This document shows, one piece after another, positions 21,540 through 33,455 of a stretch of 64,000 nucleotides of DNA; positions within the stretch are counted from its first letter, which is position 1; the number at the start of each line of letters is the position of its first letter. The notes beneath the pieces are model-generated. The model was not told the origin of the DNA. It saw only the letters and a program-made list of their open reading frames with translations, and searched no databases. Source of the DNA: Incurvaria masculella (Eukaryota; Arthropoda; Insecta; Lepidoptera; Incurvariidae); assembly GCA_946894095.1 (NCBI GenBank), contig OX335645.2, positions 15,399,001 to 15,463,000 of the forward strand, read 5' to 3'. The position numbers and the translations under genes are program-made.

Positions 21540-21880
21540 GGTAATTCGCGACTGTCGGTTTTATAAAGTCTCGGAAAATTATGTATGATGGAGACGATAA
21601 TCCTCACCGTGAATCGAGAATAAGCTAAATTGGGGGCCGCGCGGAGGCGGGCGGCGCGTGTCGCGGCTGGGCGGGCGGCGCGGTGCAGCGTGGGCGGCGG
21701 CGGCGGGCGGAGGTCTCTACAGCCGCAGACGAGTAAATCACTGCGGGAAATTCCATTTCAATCTGCGCTCGCGGACCGCACCAACCTCGCACTATCGCAC
21801 AAACAAATTGAACGCTTTAAATTCAATTTATTGGCACCCTCCCCTGGACGCGTAATTCGAAAGTACACAGCGCTGATGCC
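21540..21880. promoter_or_regulatory. GC/CpG-rich block, possible regulatory DNA
   Basis: A GC-rich core at 21630-21730 is flanked by AT/GC-mixed DNA (GGAGACGATAATCCTCACCG; AAATTGAACGCTTTAAATTC). The right end (21848-21875: ACGCGTAATTCGAAAGTACA) resembles 13238-13268. The overlapping open frames at 21630-21911 are products of GC-richness. Confidence 0.35.
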
Positions 21881-21966
21881 CCATGGAGTACCCATACATT
21901 ATGAACTATAGAGCTCTAGTAAAGGTAATAGTTTCTTTCAGATCGAAAGTTAATTCGTTGAATTCG

Positions 21967-22085
21967 TAGCACCCGTAATCGAAGAGTATGCATGCCATTT
22001 CAAGAACCGAAAAGTGCTTTGATTTTATCTCATGGCACTCTATAAAACCTGCTTACCCCTCTAAGGAAAAGGCATGATGTAATTT
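21967..22085 (+). repeat. Dispersed SINE-like repeat, copy 2
   Basis: Starts GTAGCACCCGTAATCGAAGA and ends CTTACCCCTCTAAGGAAAAGG, parallel to 2656-2800. Confidence 0.5.
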
Positions 22086-23590
22086 TAATATTTAACGTGA
22101 TCCACCAGAAACCACAATTCGTCGAACTGAGTCTTACTTTATTTTTCTTGAATATGGTTTCAGCAAGAGGAGCTACTTGCTACATTGCTGAAGCTACAAT
22201 TGAACTTATACGAAATATTTTAGGTGAGAGAATAATATCAAAAAGACAAGATAAGAAATTAATTCGCCGCCACGCTCCACCTCGTAAATGAGCCTGACAT
22301 TTTTATGGCGTTAAAGTTTAGATAAACAGCTGTTTAGGAACAAACCCTGAAAAAAAAATTGGCATTCGAAGCATGTAATAACTTTTTACAAGAGGGATTT
22401 AAGGTTTCTAGGCTTTGTCCTTTAAAAATAGAAATTGACGAAGATTATAATTAAATAAATAATACTATTGTGCCGGTATGCACCTACACATATGTAACGG
22501 CGGCGCCCGCAAAATATAATATGACACTGCTGACGAGCCTATCGTCTCCCCGCGCGCCCGCGCACTAAGGAACATACCGGACCAACGGCTCGCCGGTATC
22601 TATAACCGTCTTACAAAGACAAGTCAAGCCCGAGGTATCAATGAACCAAAAACACTTGTTTGATTTGCCGGTCCGAAGAACACTCATAAGTAACTCTATT
22701 TCCAGTAACCATAAGATAGGTAAACTATATTTACTTGTGTCGGAAGGTATCTTAAGGCAAATTGATTTTTTTTTTATTAAAATCTTAAAAATTTGTTAAA
22801 TGTTTTCATCTGAGTTTATTCGAAATGCCCTTCCTCTCTGAATTAGGCTGTCGATCAGAAATTATTTAATTTAAAATACGGATCCTAATGGCAAATTTAA
22901 ATCAGTCCATTTAATTAAGCCAAAAAACCGAATTATTAAATCACGAACTGTGTTTTTGATTGAATGCCGGAAAATAAAGCGAAAACGACGTAATTAGCTC
23001 TGGGAATATTTTGACGTCGACTATTTGTTTAAAATTAACTCAGCAACGAGACATGAAAGGTCACAGCACGTCAAAGGGAAATAAATTCGTGAAGCGAGGG
23101 TGCGTTATTCTCAACGTGGCCGTGTTTTCGTACTAAGCAAGTGCTTCGTTCTTTTTCAAATCTTGCTTGTTGGTTAGAGTCCAGCCTTGCACTCAACGTA
23201 TTAAGTAGTATTTATTAAAGTTTGGTTTCTTTCATTTTCACGGCTCATTATAAATAGTTATGCATATATAACATATCAATTGACTTGAACTGCATTTTAT
23301 ATTTACATTCAAGGAAAATGCCCAGGTCCGATGTTATTTTTTAATAACATCGGCTCCAAGAGCCTTTTTAATAGGAGCAGTTATGACCAAATGTATTTTG
23401 TATACGTTTTAAAACTGAATTAGTTAAATAATAAAACCAGGAATAGAAACCAGCCAATGGTGTCGCTTATAAGGAACAAATTCTGAGAAGTCTTGTCAAA
23501 TAGAGCTCATATAACAATTGATTACTTAGTTAATTTAACTTATGTAAAAACCATAAATAAAAAGTAACGAGATATGCTACCTTGCGCGTT
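22086..23590. other. Non-coding stretch with one perfect small hairpin
   Basis: AT-rich with a GC patch near 22490-22570. A perfect 11-bp hairpin, CCGATGTTATT/AATAACATCGG with a TTTT loop, lies at 23328-23353. No gene was recognised. Confidence 0.4.
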
Positions 23591-23596
23591 TACTAT

Positions 23597-23730
23597 GCGC
23601 GGTGGCGATGTTTCCACTGTATTGCACATGACGCGCCGCCGGATTCCCATACAATTATATGGCCGCTTTGACCATACGGCGACGACGCGTTATCGAGCGC
23701 ATGCCATTTCTCCTTTTTTTCTCTTCAGTG
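23597..23730 (+). repeat. Dispersed repeat, copy 2 (partner at 1166-1306)
   Basis: GCGGTGGCGATGTTTCCAC, GACGCGCCGCCGGATTCCC, ATATGGCCGCTTTGACC and GCGCATGCCATTT...CTTCAGTGG occur in the order seen at 1166-1306. The open frame at 23574-23810 is a by-product. Confidence 0.65.
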
Positions 23731-23839
23731 GTAAAAACAAAGAATACTGTTTTAAAAATGAGCCCTTTCCTAGCTTCACAGAATCCGTTCCTTGTAAACT
23801 ACGGTATTGATTCGTGTGGTGACAGGCTGTGTTATTTTT

Positions 23840-24065
23840 CTCTAAATCAACGGGTTCGATCCCCAGCTGGAAAAAAGGCTTTTTGAAAAATCTAATAATG
23901 CAGTTTTAGTTTTTATGAACATCTGTTCCATGACTCTATTGAGTGTTGTTTCGTTATTTCTTATAGTTTCGGATTGGGCCAGGAAGGCACACCTGAAAAA
24001 TACATTAGGTTACTAAGTGTACGTTGACCGCGTACAAGCGTTGGTTCGATATCCAACGGATACGC
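23840..24065 (+). mobile_element. Second tRNA-derived SINE family, degraded
   Basis: CGGGTTCGATCCCC at 23851 is a good B box. The body TGAGTGTTGTTTCGTTATTT and AGGAAGGCACAC matches 33270-33365. A second tRNA-like T arm, GTTGGTTCGATATCCAAC (about 24040), follows. The A boxes are not clear. Different body from the main SINE family. Confidence 0.5.
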
Positions 24066-24249
24066 TGAATTTTTTTTTCGCGCTTAGAGTTTGATGTTTG
24101 CATTTATACTATTATGCTAGCATATGCCCGTAGCTCCGCCCGCGTTCGATTGAATAATAATAACAACAGGTGATTACAAAGTAGAATCAAGTTCTTTGTA
24201 ATAAACGGATAGAAATACAGAAAGTTAGATATTCCAGATGTTGAATTTG

Positions 24250-24325
24250 ATGGGTGGCAGCTCAGGGGATTGTGGAATTGTCTTTCATGCCAGAGGTCAT
24301 GGGCTTGACGCTGTCGTAAAGTCAG
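24250..24325 (+). mobile_element. tRNA-headed SINE, head fragment
   Basis: GGCAGCTCAGGGGATTGTGG then CTTTCATGCCAGAGGTCATGG resembles the head of the copy at 63141 (AGTTCAGGGGCGTG...CTTTCATGCCAGAGATCATG). The body is absent. Confidence 0.55.
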
Positions 24326-24329
24326 CGGA

Positions 24330-25000
24330 GCTCTGAGATTTAAAACTTTGAAGATAAGCTCTCTTTATTAATTGACCAAGGTACAATTGTGCACGACGAC
24401 TGCGAATTAAACTAGCGAAATAGTCTGCCGGGCCCTAACGGTTCCTTACCTCTATATAAAAGTTGTAAGATTTTAATATTTTTTAATTACTTGCGAAAGC
24501 TTGATTTTGTGGGAATATTTTTATTTTTATGTGTATTTGTATTTTCTGTATTTTCTAGTAAAAAAAATACAGTCAAAATTTAAAACTTTTTCTCATATTT
24601 AGTAGCCAATATTTTCCAAACTAAAAGGTAAATAATAAAAAATACATACAGACGTAGTTGTTGACAACAAACTTTTGAAAAACCTACTAAAACATTTACA
24701 TAGAGCATGTAAACAGTTATCGCCCGTAGTATGGAGAATTCCGTCGATTTTCACGGCTTATATTCATAAATAAATAAAGAAAAAAATAATCGTTTCATTT
24801 GATGATTGAAATAGTTTAAGCTAAACATAAACTAAATAAAACAGTGACAACATGAAAACCTTCTTTCAAATTTGAAATTGCTAAAAGGCAAGATTACTTG
24901 TCATTTCAAAGAAAAAAATATTGCGCCAACAATTTGCACCAAATATTTAAATAATACAACTACATCTCGTTTACTAAGTGCCACAATTAAAAATTATGCC
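24330..25000. other. Unassigned non-coding stretch
   Basis: AT-rich; nothing recognised. Confidence 0.4.
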
Positions 25001-25009
25001 TCATAGGGC

Positions 25010-25345
25010 GTCCCCTCCCCCCCCCCCCTGACGCGCCGCGCGCCGCCCAGCGGGACGGGACGAAGGGTCAGCCGGTGTCGCTGTAAACCATCGCTGCAAA
25101 CATTAATTGGGCACGTCGCGTGTACCACGAGATTGGAATCAGGAGGTTACGCTCAGGAGCCTTTTTAGGAGCGACTATAGATAAAGCGCGGTTTGTAATT
25201 ACATCCGCGCGTGTGTCCGTCAGACCGCGGCGGCGGCGGCGGGGTTGGGATTGCCTGTTTACACGGGCCGCAGGGCTGGCAGCGACCCGGAGGGGGGCAG
25301 GCTGATTGGCAAGCATCTCGCATATTGCTGACAGACCGGACATGG
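25010..25345. promoter_or_regulatory. GC/CpG-rich block, possible regulatory DNA
   Basis: Starts in a C-run with CGCGCCGCGCG and includes AACATTAATTGGGCACGTCG, GCGGTTTGTAATTACATCCG, a (CGG)n run and CAGGCTGATTGGCAAG. TAAT-type cores inside GC-rich DNA could be homeodomain sites, but this is composition-level inference. Short open frames on both strands are not convincing. Confidence 0.3.
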
Positions 25346-27005
25346 GAACATTAAATTAGTCAAATTATTTCACAGAGAAATAACTGTTTAACGGGATTAC
25401 ACCGAGAGCTGGGTATTGCTAATGGATACAAGCATAAGCAAACTTAGGTACAGAAGCTTTAAAAATAGAAAGAGAGCTCTAGCTGGGTATTGCTTATTGA
25501 AACCGTGCATGAGAAAACTCAGGATATGATTTCTGGTAAGTTTTATAGTTCTCTAGTTCATAGATCTCTCTTCTTTCTTCTTTACGTGAAAAATAAGGAG
25601 GGAAATATTTAAATTATTACCAACCATAAATTGTGCACTCCGCGCTAACAATATTAAGAGAGCTCTATCGCCCCACTTTACAGCGAGACCTGAGTACATC
25701 TACACTACTTCAACAGTGGTGGTGTTAGTTCAAGCATCTAACATTCGTGTCAGAACTGCATACAATATATATAAATTCGATATATTGCACGTGGGCGCGT
25801 GGTATGATCGAGCTGATTAATATAATTTAACGTTTTTAATTAATTTAATCATAATGAGGATAATGTGCAGCTCGTCTCAGAAAAACTGGAAGTCCTCAAT
25901 AGGCTACGCCAGTGTTTCACGTCAAACCGAAAACTGCTGCAATACAAGGTGCAGATAACGTCTCGCTTGGAGTAATATTTGGAAAATCAGCTAACATCTT
26001 CTTGTCTTCCTGCACTCGATACAGCGCGCCGTGCCATTTATCTCTTCGACGGCGCCGAGGTATCCCAGAATTTGTAGATAGATAAGGAATATAAGGATCA
26101 GAAGGGATATTAACTGTGGAATGCACATCCAGTCTAAGTATTTCCAAATGTTCAAATTGTTGACAAACTTCTTAGGGGCGGTTCTGGCGAACGAACTTTA
26201 AAATAATTCAAAAGTTTTTTGAGAAAATAAGCATGGTTGGCCAATAAATATTACAGTTGGTGAAAATTTGGTATTTGAGATATAATATAATTGTACAAAA
26301 TATCATAGATAATACTTCATACAAGTATTAATACATAATACAAGTATTATCTGGTAAAAAAACTTGGCAAATGGAAATTGCCTTAAATATATTTTAAAAA
26401 AACCCGGTGCATGCTGGTTACATATTGTATTATATTGTTTATTTATTACTGCACTGCTCCAGTGGCAACAACAAAACATTGTGAAACATTTGCACGTTTG
26501 GTTTCAATACTATTAGTTTTGTCATATACTGCTACAGTGAACTAATCACACAGTTACAAATACCATTAAATGCTACCACCTACATAACATTTCAGAGTGT
26601 AATGGTTTGAGAGCAGCCTCAACAATAAAGTAAGAAAAAGATTCCTGTATGAGATTCTGACCAATTCCGAGAAACAAATAATCCTTAATTAAAATGGAAT
26701 ACATACAATGGTCACGGGTAGATAAATCTGCCCGTAGCGGGACAGCCCTGCCTCAGCTAGAGCACTCACAGAGAAGAGAAAAAGGGTGCGTAAATATTTG
26801 CGGTCGGCCTAATTGTTTTTCCGCTTCTGTTTCGTTCCGCATGTTCCTTTACACTCCCAGCGGATTTTGCGATTATTGCGTTTAATGGTCAAATGATTTT
26901 CCCTTCGTACCTCCCCTGTAAAGCCGCTACAATTCCGGGTGTGTAGATTTTTTTTCCTTTGTGTACTCTCGAGAATATGAAAGTTGAGTATGGTAGAAAA
27001 AATAC
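25346..27005. other. Non-coding stretch
   Basis: AT-rich. Includes an inverted pair AGATAATACTT...AAGTATTATCT (26308-26351) and short open frames without signatures (25917, 26694, 26809). No repeat family was assigned. Confidence 0.35.
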
Positions 27006-27009
27006 GAGT

Positions 27010-27136
27010 GTATTTATTGTACAAGCGTAGAATAAAGTCGGGCTCCGGGGCACTGAAGATTAGTTAGTGGTCCTGACGAAGCCTCCGGTGTTGGAGGCGC
27101 ATGTCGGCACAGTACGGCATCGAGCACCGGGAACGG
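27010..27136 (+). other. Possible non-coding or 5' exon ending at a GTAAGT donor
   Basis: A GC-richer segment between AT-rich flanks, ending GGGAACG|GTAAGT near 27135. The frame from 27067 is open across the donor. There is no recognisable protein, TATA box or upstream acceptor. A first-exon reading is speculative; a chance match to the donor consensus is just as likely. Confidence 0.15.
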
Positions 27137-27514
27137 TAAGTTTGATAAATCAGCAACTGTGCAAACCCAAGAACATATGTACCTATCCGATATTTAGTCT
27201 CTGGGCGCTTACGTCGCCCTCGTTTCACTGTGTTTATTCTAAAAATATGAACAGCATATTACGGGTGCATTTACCATTATTTTTTTAAGGAAACGTTGTG
27301 GAGTGGAGTTTCCAGACAATATTAAAGCGGATAAGAAAAGTACGCATAACTGAGAATCGCTCTGCTCGCGCTTCGGGTTATCGTAGCTATGTGATATAAT
27401 TTCATTAGACACGTTGATCGATTAATGATAAATACATTATGAAGCAAATTTAAATTAAAGAATTGAAATTCCGGGAGATTGAGAATAACTTACCATGAAC
27501 AAATGTGTCAAATG

Positions 27515-27835
27515 TTTTTAATTTTTACTAACGCCTTATATTCAGTTAAAAGCCACTGTCCAATCTGTTAAAATACCTATAAGTACCTCTTGAAACTGGA
27601 CAGTTGTAGTCAGCCGTAATGTTTAATCTGTTAAGATAACCGTTTCTAATTCATCTGATCTGTCACACGTGTTATTTTCACCAATCGGTAATGTTCAATC
27701 TGTTAAAAAAACTATTTAATACTAACTGTTTTGGCTCATTAATAGATACTTACCGTAATACAGTAATAGTAATGAGAAGTACTTTTCCATAAATAACTGA
27801 ATTTGAACTTTGCTAAAACAGTAAACAAATTATTT
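27515..27835 (+). mobile_element. Repeat family E, copy 1
   Basis: Shares TTATATTCAGT, CTCTTGAAACTGGACAGTT, GTTAAGATAACCG, CACACGTGTTATTTTCACCAA and a GGCTCATTA block with the reverse complement of 55752-56324 and with 28745-28995. Rich in AACTGTT/AGTTAA motifs. Non-coding; superfamily unknown. Confidence 0.7.
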
Positions 27836-28544
27836 ATACACATAGACATAACACAGCACATATTTTTTTAACCCCATGTCCGAATGTACAAATGCAGGTG
27901 TAAACGATCTACGGGTTATATCACAACTTCGGAGTATTTCATAAGATTTAAGTACGACAATGTTTGGAAGATTATTTTATTAAGTTCCTAAGACATTACT
28001 AATTAACCATGTGATCTATGTGTGCATATTTAATGTAGATCAATTTCAAACGATTTTTTAGCTGGATTAATTAAATTAATTATCCTAAATTGTATGAATA
28101 TAGCACCAATATGTTTCGATATCGCATACAAAAGAAGTTGCCGTAACAAAGTACTTGCGATAGGATTACATTCTGTTTATATAGAAATCGATGCCCTAAG
28201 TTATATAATATCGGGTATACCTAGATTATAATCCAACTGGCGACTAGAAAGGAGTCGTTGTTCTTGGGTCTATCGATTACTTGCACGAGAAATTCTTAAG
28301 GCGGAAACCAGACTCAGCAAGTTCCCATAGTAAGAGTCAAAGGCGCTTGTCAGAAGCAGTTTGGTCTTTACAAGTTTCATATTCAAAACGATGAGCGGTT
28401 TTCACGAAATTTTATTTTTTAAGTAAATTACGCGTAATGTTTGAATTATTGTACACTCTATTGGAATAATTACAAAAAATATACAAAGCTACATTGGTAG
28501 TTTTAAGACCATGACTTATATTTTTTACATTTAGTTTGTCCTTA

Positions 28545-28995
28545 CACTGAAAAAAAAATCATTGAGTCTAACTGTAATTTTGATGATAACGACCGTCTTG
28601 CAACATTAAAATTATATATAAATTGTATACTCTAAGTAAAAAAAAAAACAAAAAAAGATTCCGATGAATTGAGAACCTCCTCCTTTTTTTCGAAGTCAGT
28701 TAAAAAGAGTAAGTATCAAACAATAAATAAATAATTATTATTTTTTTATCTGTTGCCATAACTGTTTTCTCTTGCTGTTTCCCTAACTGTGTGAAAACTG
28801 TTGTCAACCTTCATGTTCAATCAGTTAAGATAACCGTTTCCAAATTATCTGATCTGTCACACGTGTTATTTTTACCAAGCGGTACTGTTTAAGCTGTTAA
28901 AATAACTGTTTAATATTAACTGTTTGACTCATTTATAGAAACTTACCGTAAATACATTAATAATAATGAGAAATACTTTACTATGAATTATTGAA
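28545..28995 (+). mobile_element. Repeat family E, copy 2, split by an insertion
   Basis: The terminal part (28545-28616: TCTAACTGTAATTTTGATGA, CGACCGTCTTGCAAC) and the remainder (28745-28995: CAGTTAAGATAACCG, CACACGTGTTATTTTTACCAA) flank about 125 bp of foreign DNA ending GAACCTCCTCC...CGAAGTCAGTTAAAA. That DNA resembles a common lepidopteran repeat tail also seen at 31855-31890. Confidence 0.65.
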
Positions 28996-29399
28996 TTTTA
29001 ACTGTGCTAATCATTTCTTCCAGAATTTTTTGTTGGGGCCCTGTTCCTGCCTTAAGCGAAAATATATCCTCGATCCGTGAGCAGCGCCGCCGCCGTAGCG
29101 CCCTGGGCCTATGAAATATTCTTCCGAAAATGATTGATGTTCCCCGATCGTCCTCGAACCCGACAACGCACTCCGTAAAGCACCAATTGAGCTAAAATGC
29201 TACTCACTTACCTCGGATCGTTTTTTCCTACATCAATCCATGTATAATCTGCGATGGCATGATCATTTCTTTTATCTATGAAACATTGTTAAAAGCAGTG
29301 ACAAGGAAATTTTGATGTGCGAGCATTCTTTGAATGACCCTAACGCAGCGTAACTAGCCCATTCTTTTATGATTTGTAGATTCTTAATTATTTATAATT

Positions 29400-29763
29400 A
29401 AAGGCTCGATAGCACCTGATTGCAATTCGTTCCATAAGGGCGTAATTACAAGCATATTTTATTATTTTTAAAAATAACTACTACTCAATTTTAAATACCA
29501 AAAAAGGTCAGATGCATTGATGCTCTATTTGGAACATGTAACAATATGTAATTCGCTCATATTTCATGTTCAAACTATTTGTATGAAAGTTTATGAATAT
29601 TTTTACTATTTTAAGAGAAGACAAAGCACCAAAGACTTTATTTTCAAATTATAGCTAGACCATTGATCTACACATTCAACTTGTTATAATAGAAATTCGT
29701 TGCGGTAATTTTTTTATATAATAATATTGTTTTAATCTCGCCCTTTTTGAACTGAACGAAATC
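29400..29763. mobile_element. TTAA-type MITE (family C), diverged copy
   Basis: Left end GGCTCGATAGCACCTGATTG then TTCCATAAGGGCGTAATTAC; right end CGCCCTTTTTGAACTGAACG...GGCTC, an imperfect inverted partner. Matches the ends of 46379-46809 (GTTAGCACC, ATAAGGGCGTAAGT). Confidence 0.6.
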
Positions 29764-30150
29764 GGCTCTTATTGCGTCCTTATATACGTTTATTGCATAC
29801 ATATGTGCACTATACTCATAATTATTTTACACATTCGTAGTTAAACATCTGCACAAAATAAGCAATCACCGATTGACGAAAACTTTAAGGTTAAGGTGCA
29901 GTCACATGCACTGAAAAATAATTGGGCTAATACCATGATTAGTAAATTGTACAACTAAATTTCCACCTTAACTGATGTTGAAATATATAACAACAGTGCT
30001 ATTACATAAAAAAATATTTATATTCTAAATCACGTTGCCGATAAAGTCTGATTTTCCTATTAACTAAGTGTATGGAATGAATACATATATCATTATGTTA
30101 CGCTTAAATTGCTTAGAAATAGATTGCTAATTGTAAAGTATTTGAATTAA

Positions 30151-30692
30151 GGTGGCCCAACCCGGCGGCCTCAACTCATTTGCGGGCTCGGTACAAAACC
30201 GTGCTGTTGCGCTCTGGGACCTTCTCTGTTTCTAAGAATAAGACAGGCTCCGTAATGAGGAAGATGCAACCTGTCCACAAAAAAGACAATGTGCATAGTG
30301 TATGATTTGGTAAGATTTACGAAAATTTTAATTTCAAAACGACTTATAGCTAAAAGTAAACCACGACCGCTGTAGTCAAAAATCTAACAAAAACCAAATA
30401 GATTATAAATCTTGATTAAATAAGCTATGTCTGATGACTAATCTTTTTAAGATGTTCTTACTTTATCATTGCGTAATCCACCTCCAAAGTTATTGTATAA
30501 AACGCGCGAAAAATCCGAACTTTCGGACGTTATAACTTGGAAACCAAACACAATTTTAAAATGCCAATGGTCATCAGACATCTACTTCAAACAAATAAAG
30601 CTATTTTGAGCAAAATTTTGATTCTCTGACAAGAAATATAGGCGTGATCTTCTTTCCCCTTTTGTATGGGGAGATGAGCGGGTTGGGCCACC
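30151..30692. mobile_element. TTAA-flanked MITE (family A), 542 bp
   Basis: TTAA at 30147-30150 and 30693-30696. Ends GGTGGCCCAACCCG and CGGGTTGGGCCACC are perfect 14-bp inverted repeats. The interior is shared with 37954-38424 (GACAGGCTCCGTAATGAGGA; GTAGTCAAAAATCTAACAAA; GGCGTGATCTTCTTTCC). A GCTCGGTACAAAACCGTGC hairpin lies near the left end. piggyBac-type mobilisation is inferred from TTAA. Confidence 0.9.
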
Positions 30693-30696
30693 TTAA

Positions 30697-31560
30697 GATC
30701 CTTAATTGTAAAGCATTTTCACTATGTATTGTATTTTTTCTACATTTACAGTTTTTCTTAATTTATTATTTTTTCTCTCTTGTGTTTTATTTATACAACA
30801 ATTGTGTAATTGGATCCTGTGTACACCATAAAAGGTGCTCACACACCATGGGGTATATTTTATACATTATATGTACTGTAGACATATGTGTATACACTGT
30901 TGGTGTGCTCAATTTAATAAATATATTGCCGTAAACAAACGTATCGGCTTAGTTTGATGGAGTATTCTAAATTGATCCAGAACTACATAATTTATTAGAG
31001 TATATAAGCAAATATCTCCATTTGTAAATTCTTGTAAATTAAGAAATAATATAACTTGTAAGTATTCTTCTTTATACGCAGATAGTCAACGAAGTTAATG
31101 CTTAAGATATTCACAGCTGTGTACAACGAATAAACGGGAGCTGGAAACGCGTTTCATTACCATATCTTTCCGAGAAACGGAGGCAATGCAAATTGTTAGT
31201 CTTACATTTCTTAAAATTTACCTGCAGGATGGAGCTTCAGAACTTTTTATATGCTATGACTAAAATTATATTGTAAATCTGAAGTACTTTATCAGATCTT
31301 GCCAATGTAAGCAGTTATTCATAGAATACATTTTTGAATAGGTTTTATGAGACGGATCATTTGTAAATTATTTCTATCCGCGTATTAGTGCATAATGTAT
31401 CAAAGGTTATCTCGAGTGCGATGTATACTTCTACTCGTGCATAATGTAATGTTACATTGCACTACAACTTGTAGATGCCCGCGCGGCTCCGTCCCCGACA
31501 AAGACCGACCAAAAACAGATTATTACTAATATTTAAAAAAAACATTGATTAAAACATGAT
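30697..31560. other. Unassigned non-coding stretch
   Basis: AT-rich with an open frame at 30644-30934 that starts inside the MITE and is not a gene. Nothing else recognised. Confidence 0.4.
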
Positions 31561-31564
31561 TTCG

Positions 31565-31648
31565 AACATCCTGGAGTAGAAGGCGGTACAAAAGCACAGA
31601 TTATATACATTCAGGTGTGTTATTGTACCGCCTTCTTGTCCAGGGTGC
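31565..31648. repeat. Hairpin with about 22-bp stem, pre-miRNA-sized
   Basis: CCTGGAGTAGAAGGCGGTAC and GTACCGCCTTCTTGTCCAGG pair with two mismatches around a loop of about 31 nt. The geometry (about 80 nt) fits a microRNA precursor or a tiny foldback MITE. No known miRNA seed was recognised. Confidence 0.6.
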
Positions 31649-31839
31649 TTTGAGTAGGTTCAAAGTTTTTTTAAACTTTTGTTTCTTTTTCACTCTTTTT
31701 TTATTTGCCACCTTTAGAGGGTATTAGTTCATAAACTTTATGAAAGGATGACGTCTATAAAAAAGATACCTACCGATGATAAAAAGAATTATGCTAATCG
31801 TTTGACAATTTGCGGAGATATCAAGTAACATACACACAA

Positions 31840-31895
31840 AAAAACATACAGACGAAATGAGAGCCTCCTCCTTTTTCGAAGTCGGTCGAACAAGT
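31840..31895 (+). repeat. Repeat tail with CCTCCTCC and GAAGTCGG
   Basis: ACATACAGACG then GAGAGCCTCCTCC and CGAAGTCGG, nearly the same as at 28665-28705. Probable 3' end of a dispersed lepidopteran repeat. Confidence 0.5.
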
Positions 31896-31929
31896 TAAAT
31901 AACGGCTGCGATATTTACCAAGATATTTT

Positions 31930-32400
31930 CGTGAGACAGTTTAAAATCAAAGTAACACCGGGCTCGGTAACGAAAGCGAGGGAGGTGACGACGCGAGAGC
32001 ACCCCGACACACGGCTGGGAAGTGACTCACCTAATAGAGGCAATTTAGCTGAGTGTGTGAGCCGCTTCCTCTCCGGCTGGCCCGCAAATGACATTAGCCA
32101 AGGCCGAGCTACCCCCCCACCCTTCCCCTCCCCTCCCCTCCGCCGCCAGCGCCCCGCAACTTACTTAAATTTGCTGCTAAGTGGACTGCGATAGACTGGC
32201 TGCAAAAATAAATAGGCAAAAAGTTGCGCGAAGCGAAGAAGCAACTATTTAAAACTAGGAGCCGGAGTTTTGTTATTGCGGGTTCAACGCGTCGGAGTAA
32301 AAAGGCGAAGTCTCCGGAGTGGAGTAATATTACTTTGGACCGGTGCGGCGGGAGCGAACTCCCCACAACAATTTACATAAAAGCGTCCATGTGCGACTTC
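31930..32400. promoter_or_regulatory. GC/CpG-rich block, possible regulatory DNA
   Basis: Mixed GC-rich sequence with a C-rich core (about 32110-32145), GTGACTCACCTAATAG and GGCAATTTAGCTGAG. The overlapping open frames on both strands (31931, 32109, 32224) show no conserved domain. No repeat copy elsewhere in the window. Confidence 0.3.
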
Positions 32401-32784
32401 TTTCACACCCTGAAGGCTTCGTAGGGTTGCGTATGTACATATTTAACATATATTTAATACGTAACTTTCAGTACCTAATGTATGAACATCCGACGAATAA
32501 ATAAAATTAAAAAAATATGTTTCGGATTATGCAAAACATTTTCATTCAGAAAATTATTTTTGGATTTTTTTGATTGAACGGTAAGGTAGGTATTTCACCC
32601 ACTCACATTAATTTAGAAAAATTTCACGAATTTAAATTCACAAAAGAAGTATTTCCGCTTCTGAAGTCGTTAAATACCGACCGCATAGAAATTCATTCGG
32701 CAAATACTCTAAACCAATAATTTGAAATTCTGCGTGCGAAAGCAAGCGGCGTGTTCGTCTGTAGAATGAATTCCTTACGCATCG

Positions 32785-32890
32785 CGGCGTGGCGTCACGT
32801 CGCGTGGCGTGAGGTGGGACCGCGTGGCGTCGGGTGGGAACGCGTGGCGTCGGGTGGGAACGCGTGGCGTCGCGTGGGGCGCGGAGCGAT
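32785..32890. repeat. GC-rich minisatellite, about 21-bp unit
   Basis: CGCGTGGCGTCGGGTGGGAA is repeated exactly twice, with degenerate units (GCGTGGCGT-) on either side. The arginine/tryptophan-rich open frame across it is an artefact. Confidence 0.85.
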
Positions 32891-33269
32891 TCCCGGAGAC
32901 GCGAAGCTCACCTCCACCTGGCTTTCGGCATTGTCTGTCTCCTCGTGTCGCGAGAAAAGGCGACCTCTGTAAGTAGTTGCCTGGGGCATGTTATTTGAAG
33001 ATGGGAGAGAGAAGTAAATGTAAAAACGAACGTTCTTTGTGTTTAACGGCTGGATAATCTTTTACCAACGTTAGTTTAATTTTAGTTATCTTAAATTGCA
33101 ACGATTTTATTACCCTTCTGACATTTAGAATTATTACCTATTATAAGCATTATAGGAGCCTTATAAAATGTGTTTAAGAGCAAATAATGCATGCAATACG
33201 CATAATACAGTGAAAATTACAGTAGAATATAAAATTCCTTTATTCGAAATCAACGAGAAATAAACTAAT

Positions 33270-33365
33270 GCAGTGTTGGTTTTTAAAAGCAGGCCCATTA
33301 CTCCTGTGAGTGTTGTTTGGTATTTTTTGTTCTTTTGGTTTGGTCATGAAGGCATACAATACACA
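33270..33365 (+). mobile_element. Second SINE family, body fragment
   Basis: TGAGTGTTGTTTGGTATTTT and GGTCATGAAGGCATAC match the body at 23905-23985 in the same order. Confidence 0.5.
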
Positions 33366-33455
33366 CAATACCTGTATACAATACCGGTATCCGTGTATTC
33401 CTAATCTTCTTAAAAATGGCTTGACCGATTTTGAATAATATGCTTGCGAAGATTA

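Noticed and set aside
31470..31500. Helitron 3'-end-like CCGCGCGGCTCCG (also near 24130 and 34755)
   Set aside because: Short GC-rich resemblance in reverse orientation without a CTAG terminus or matching 5' end.
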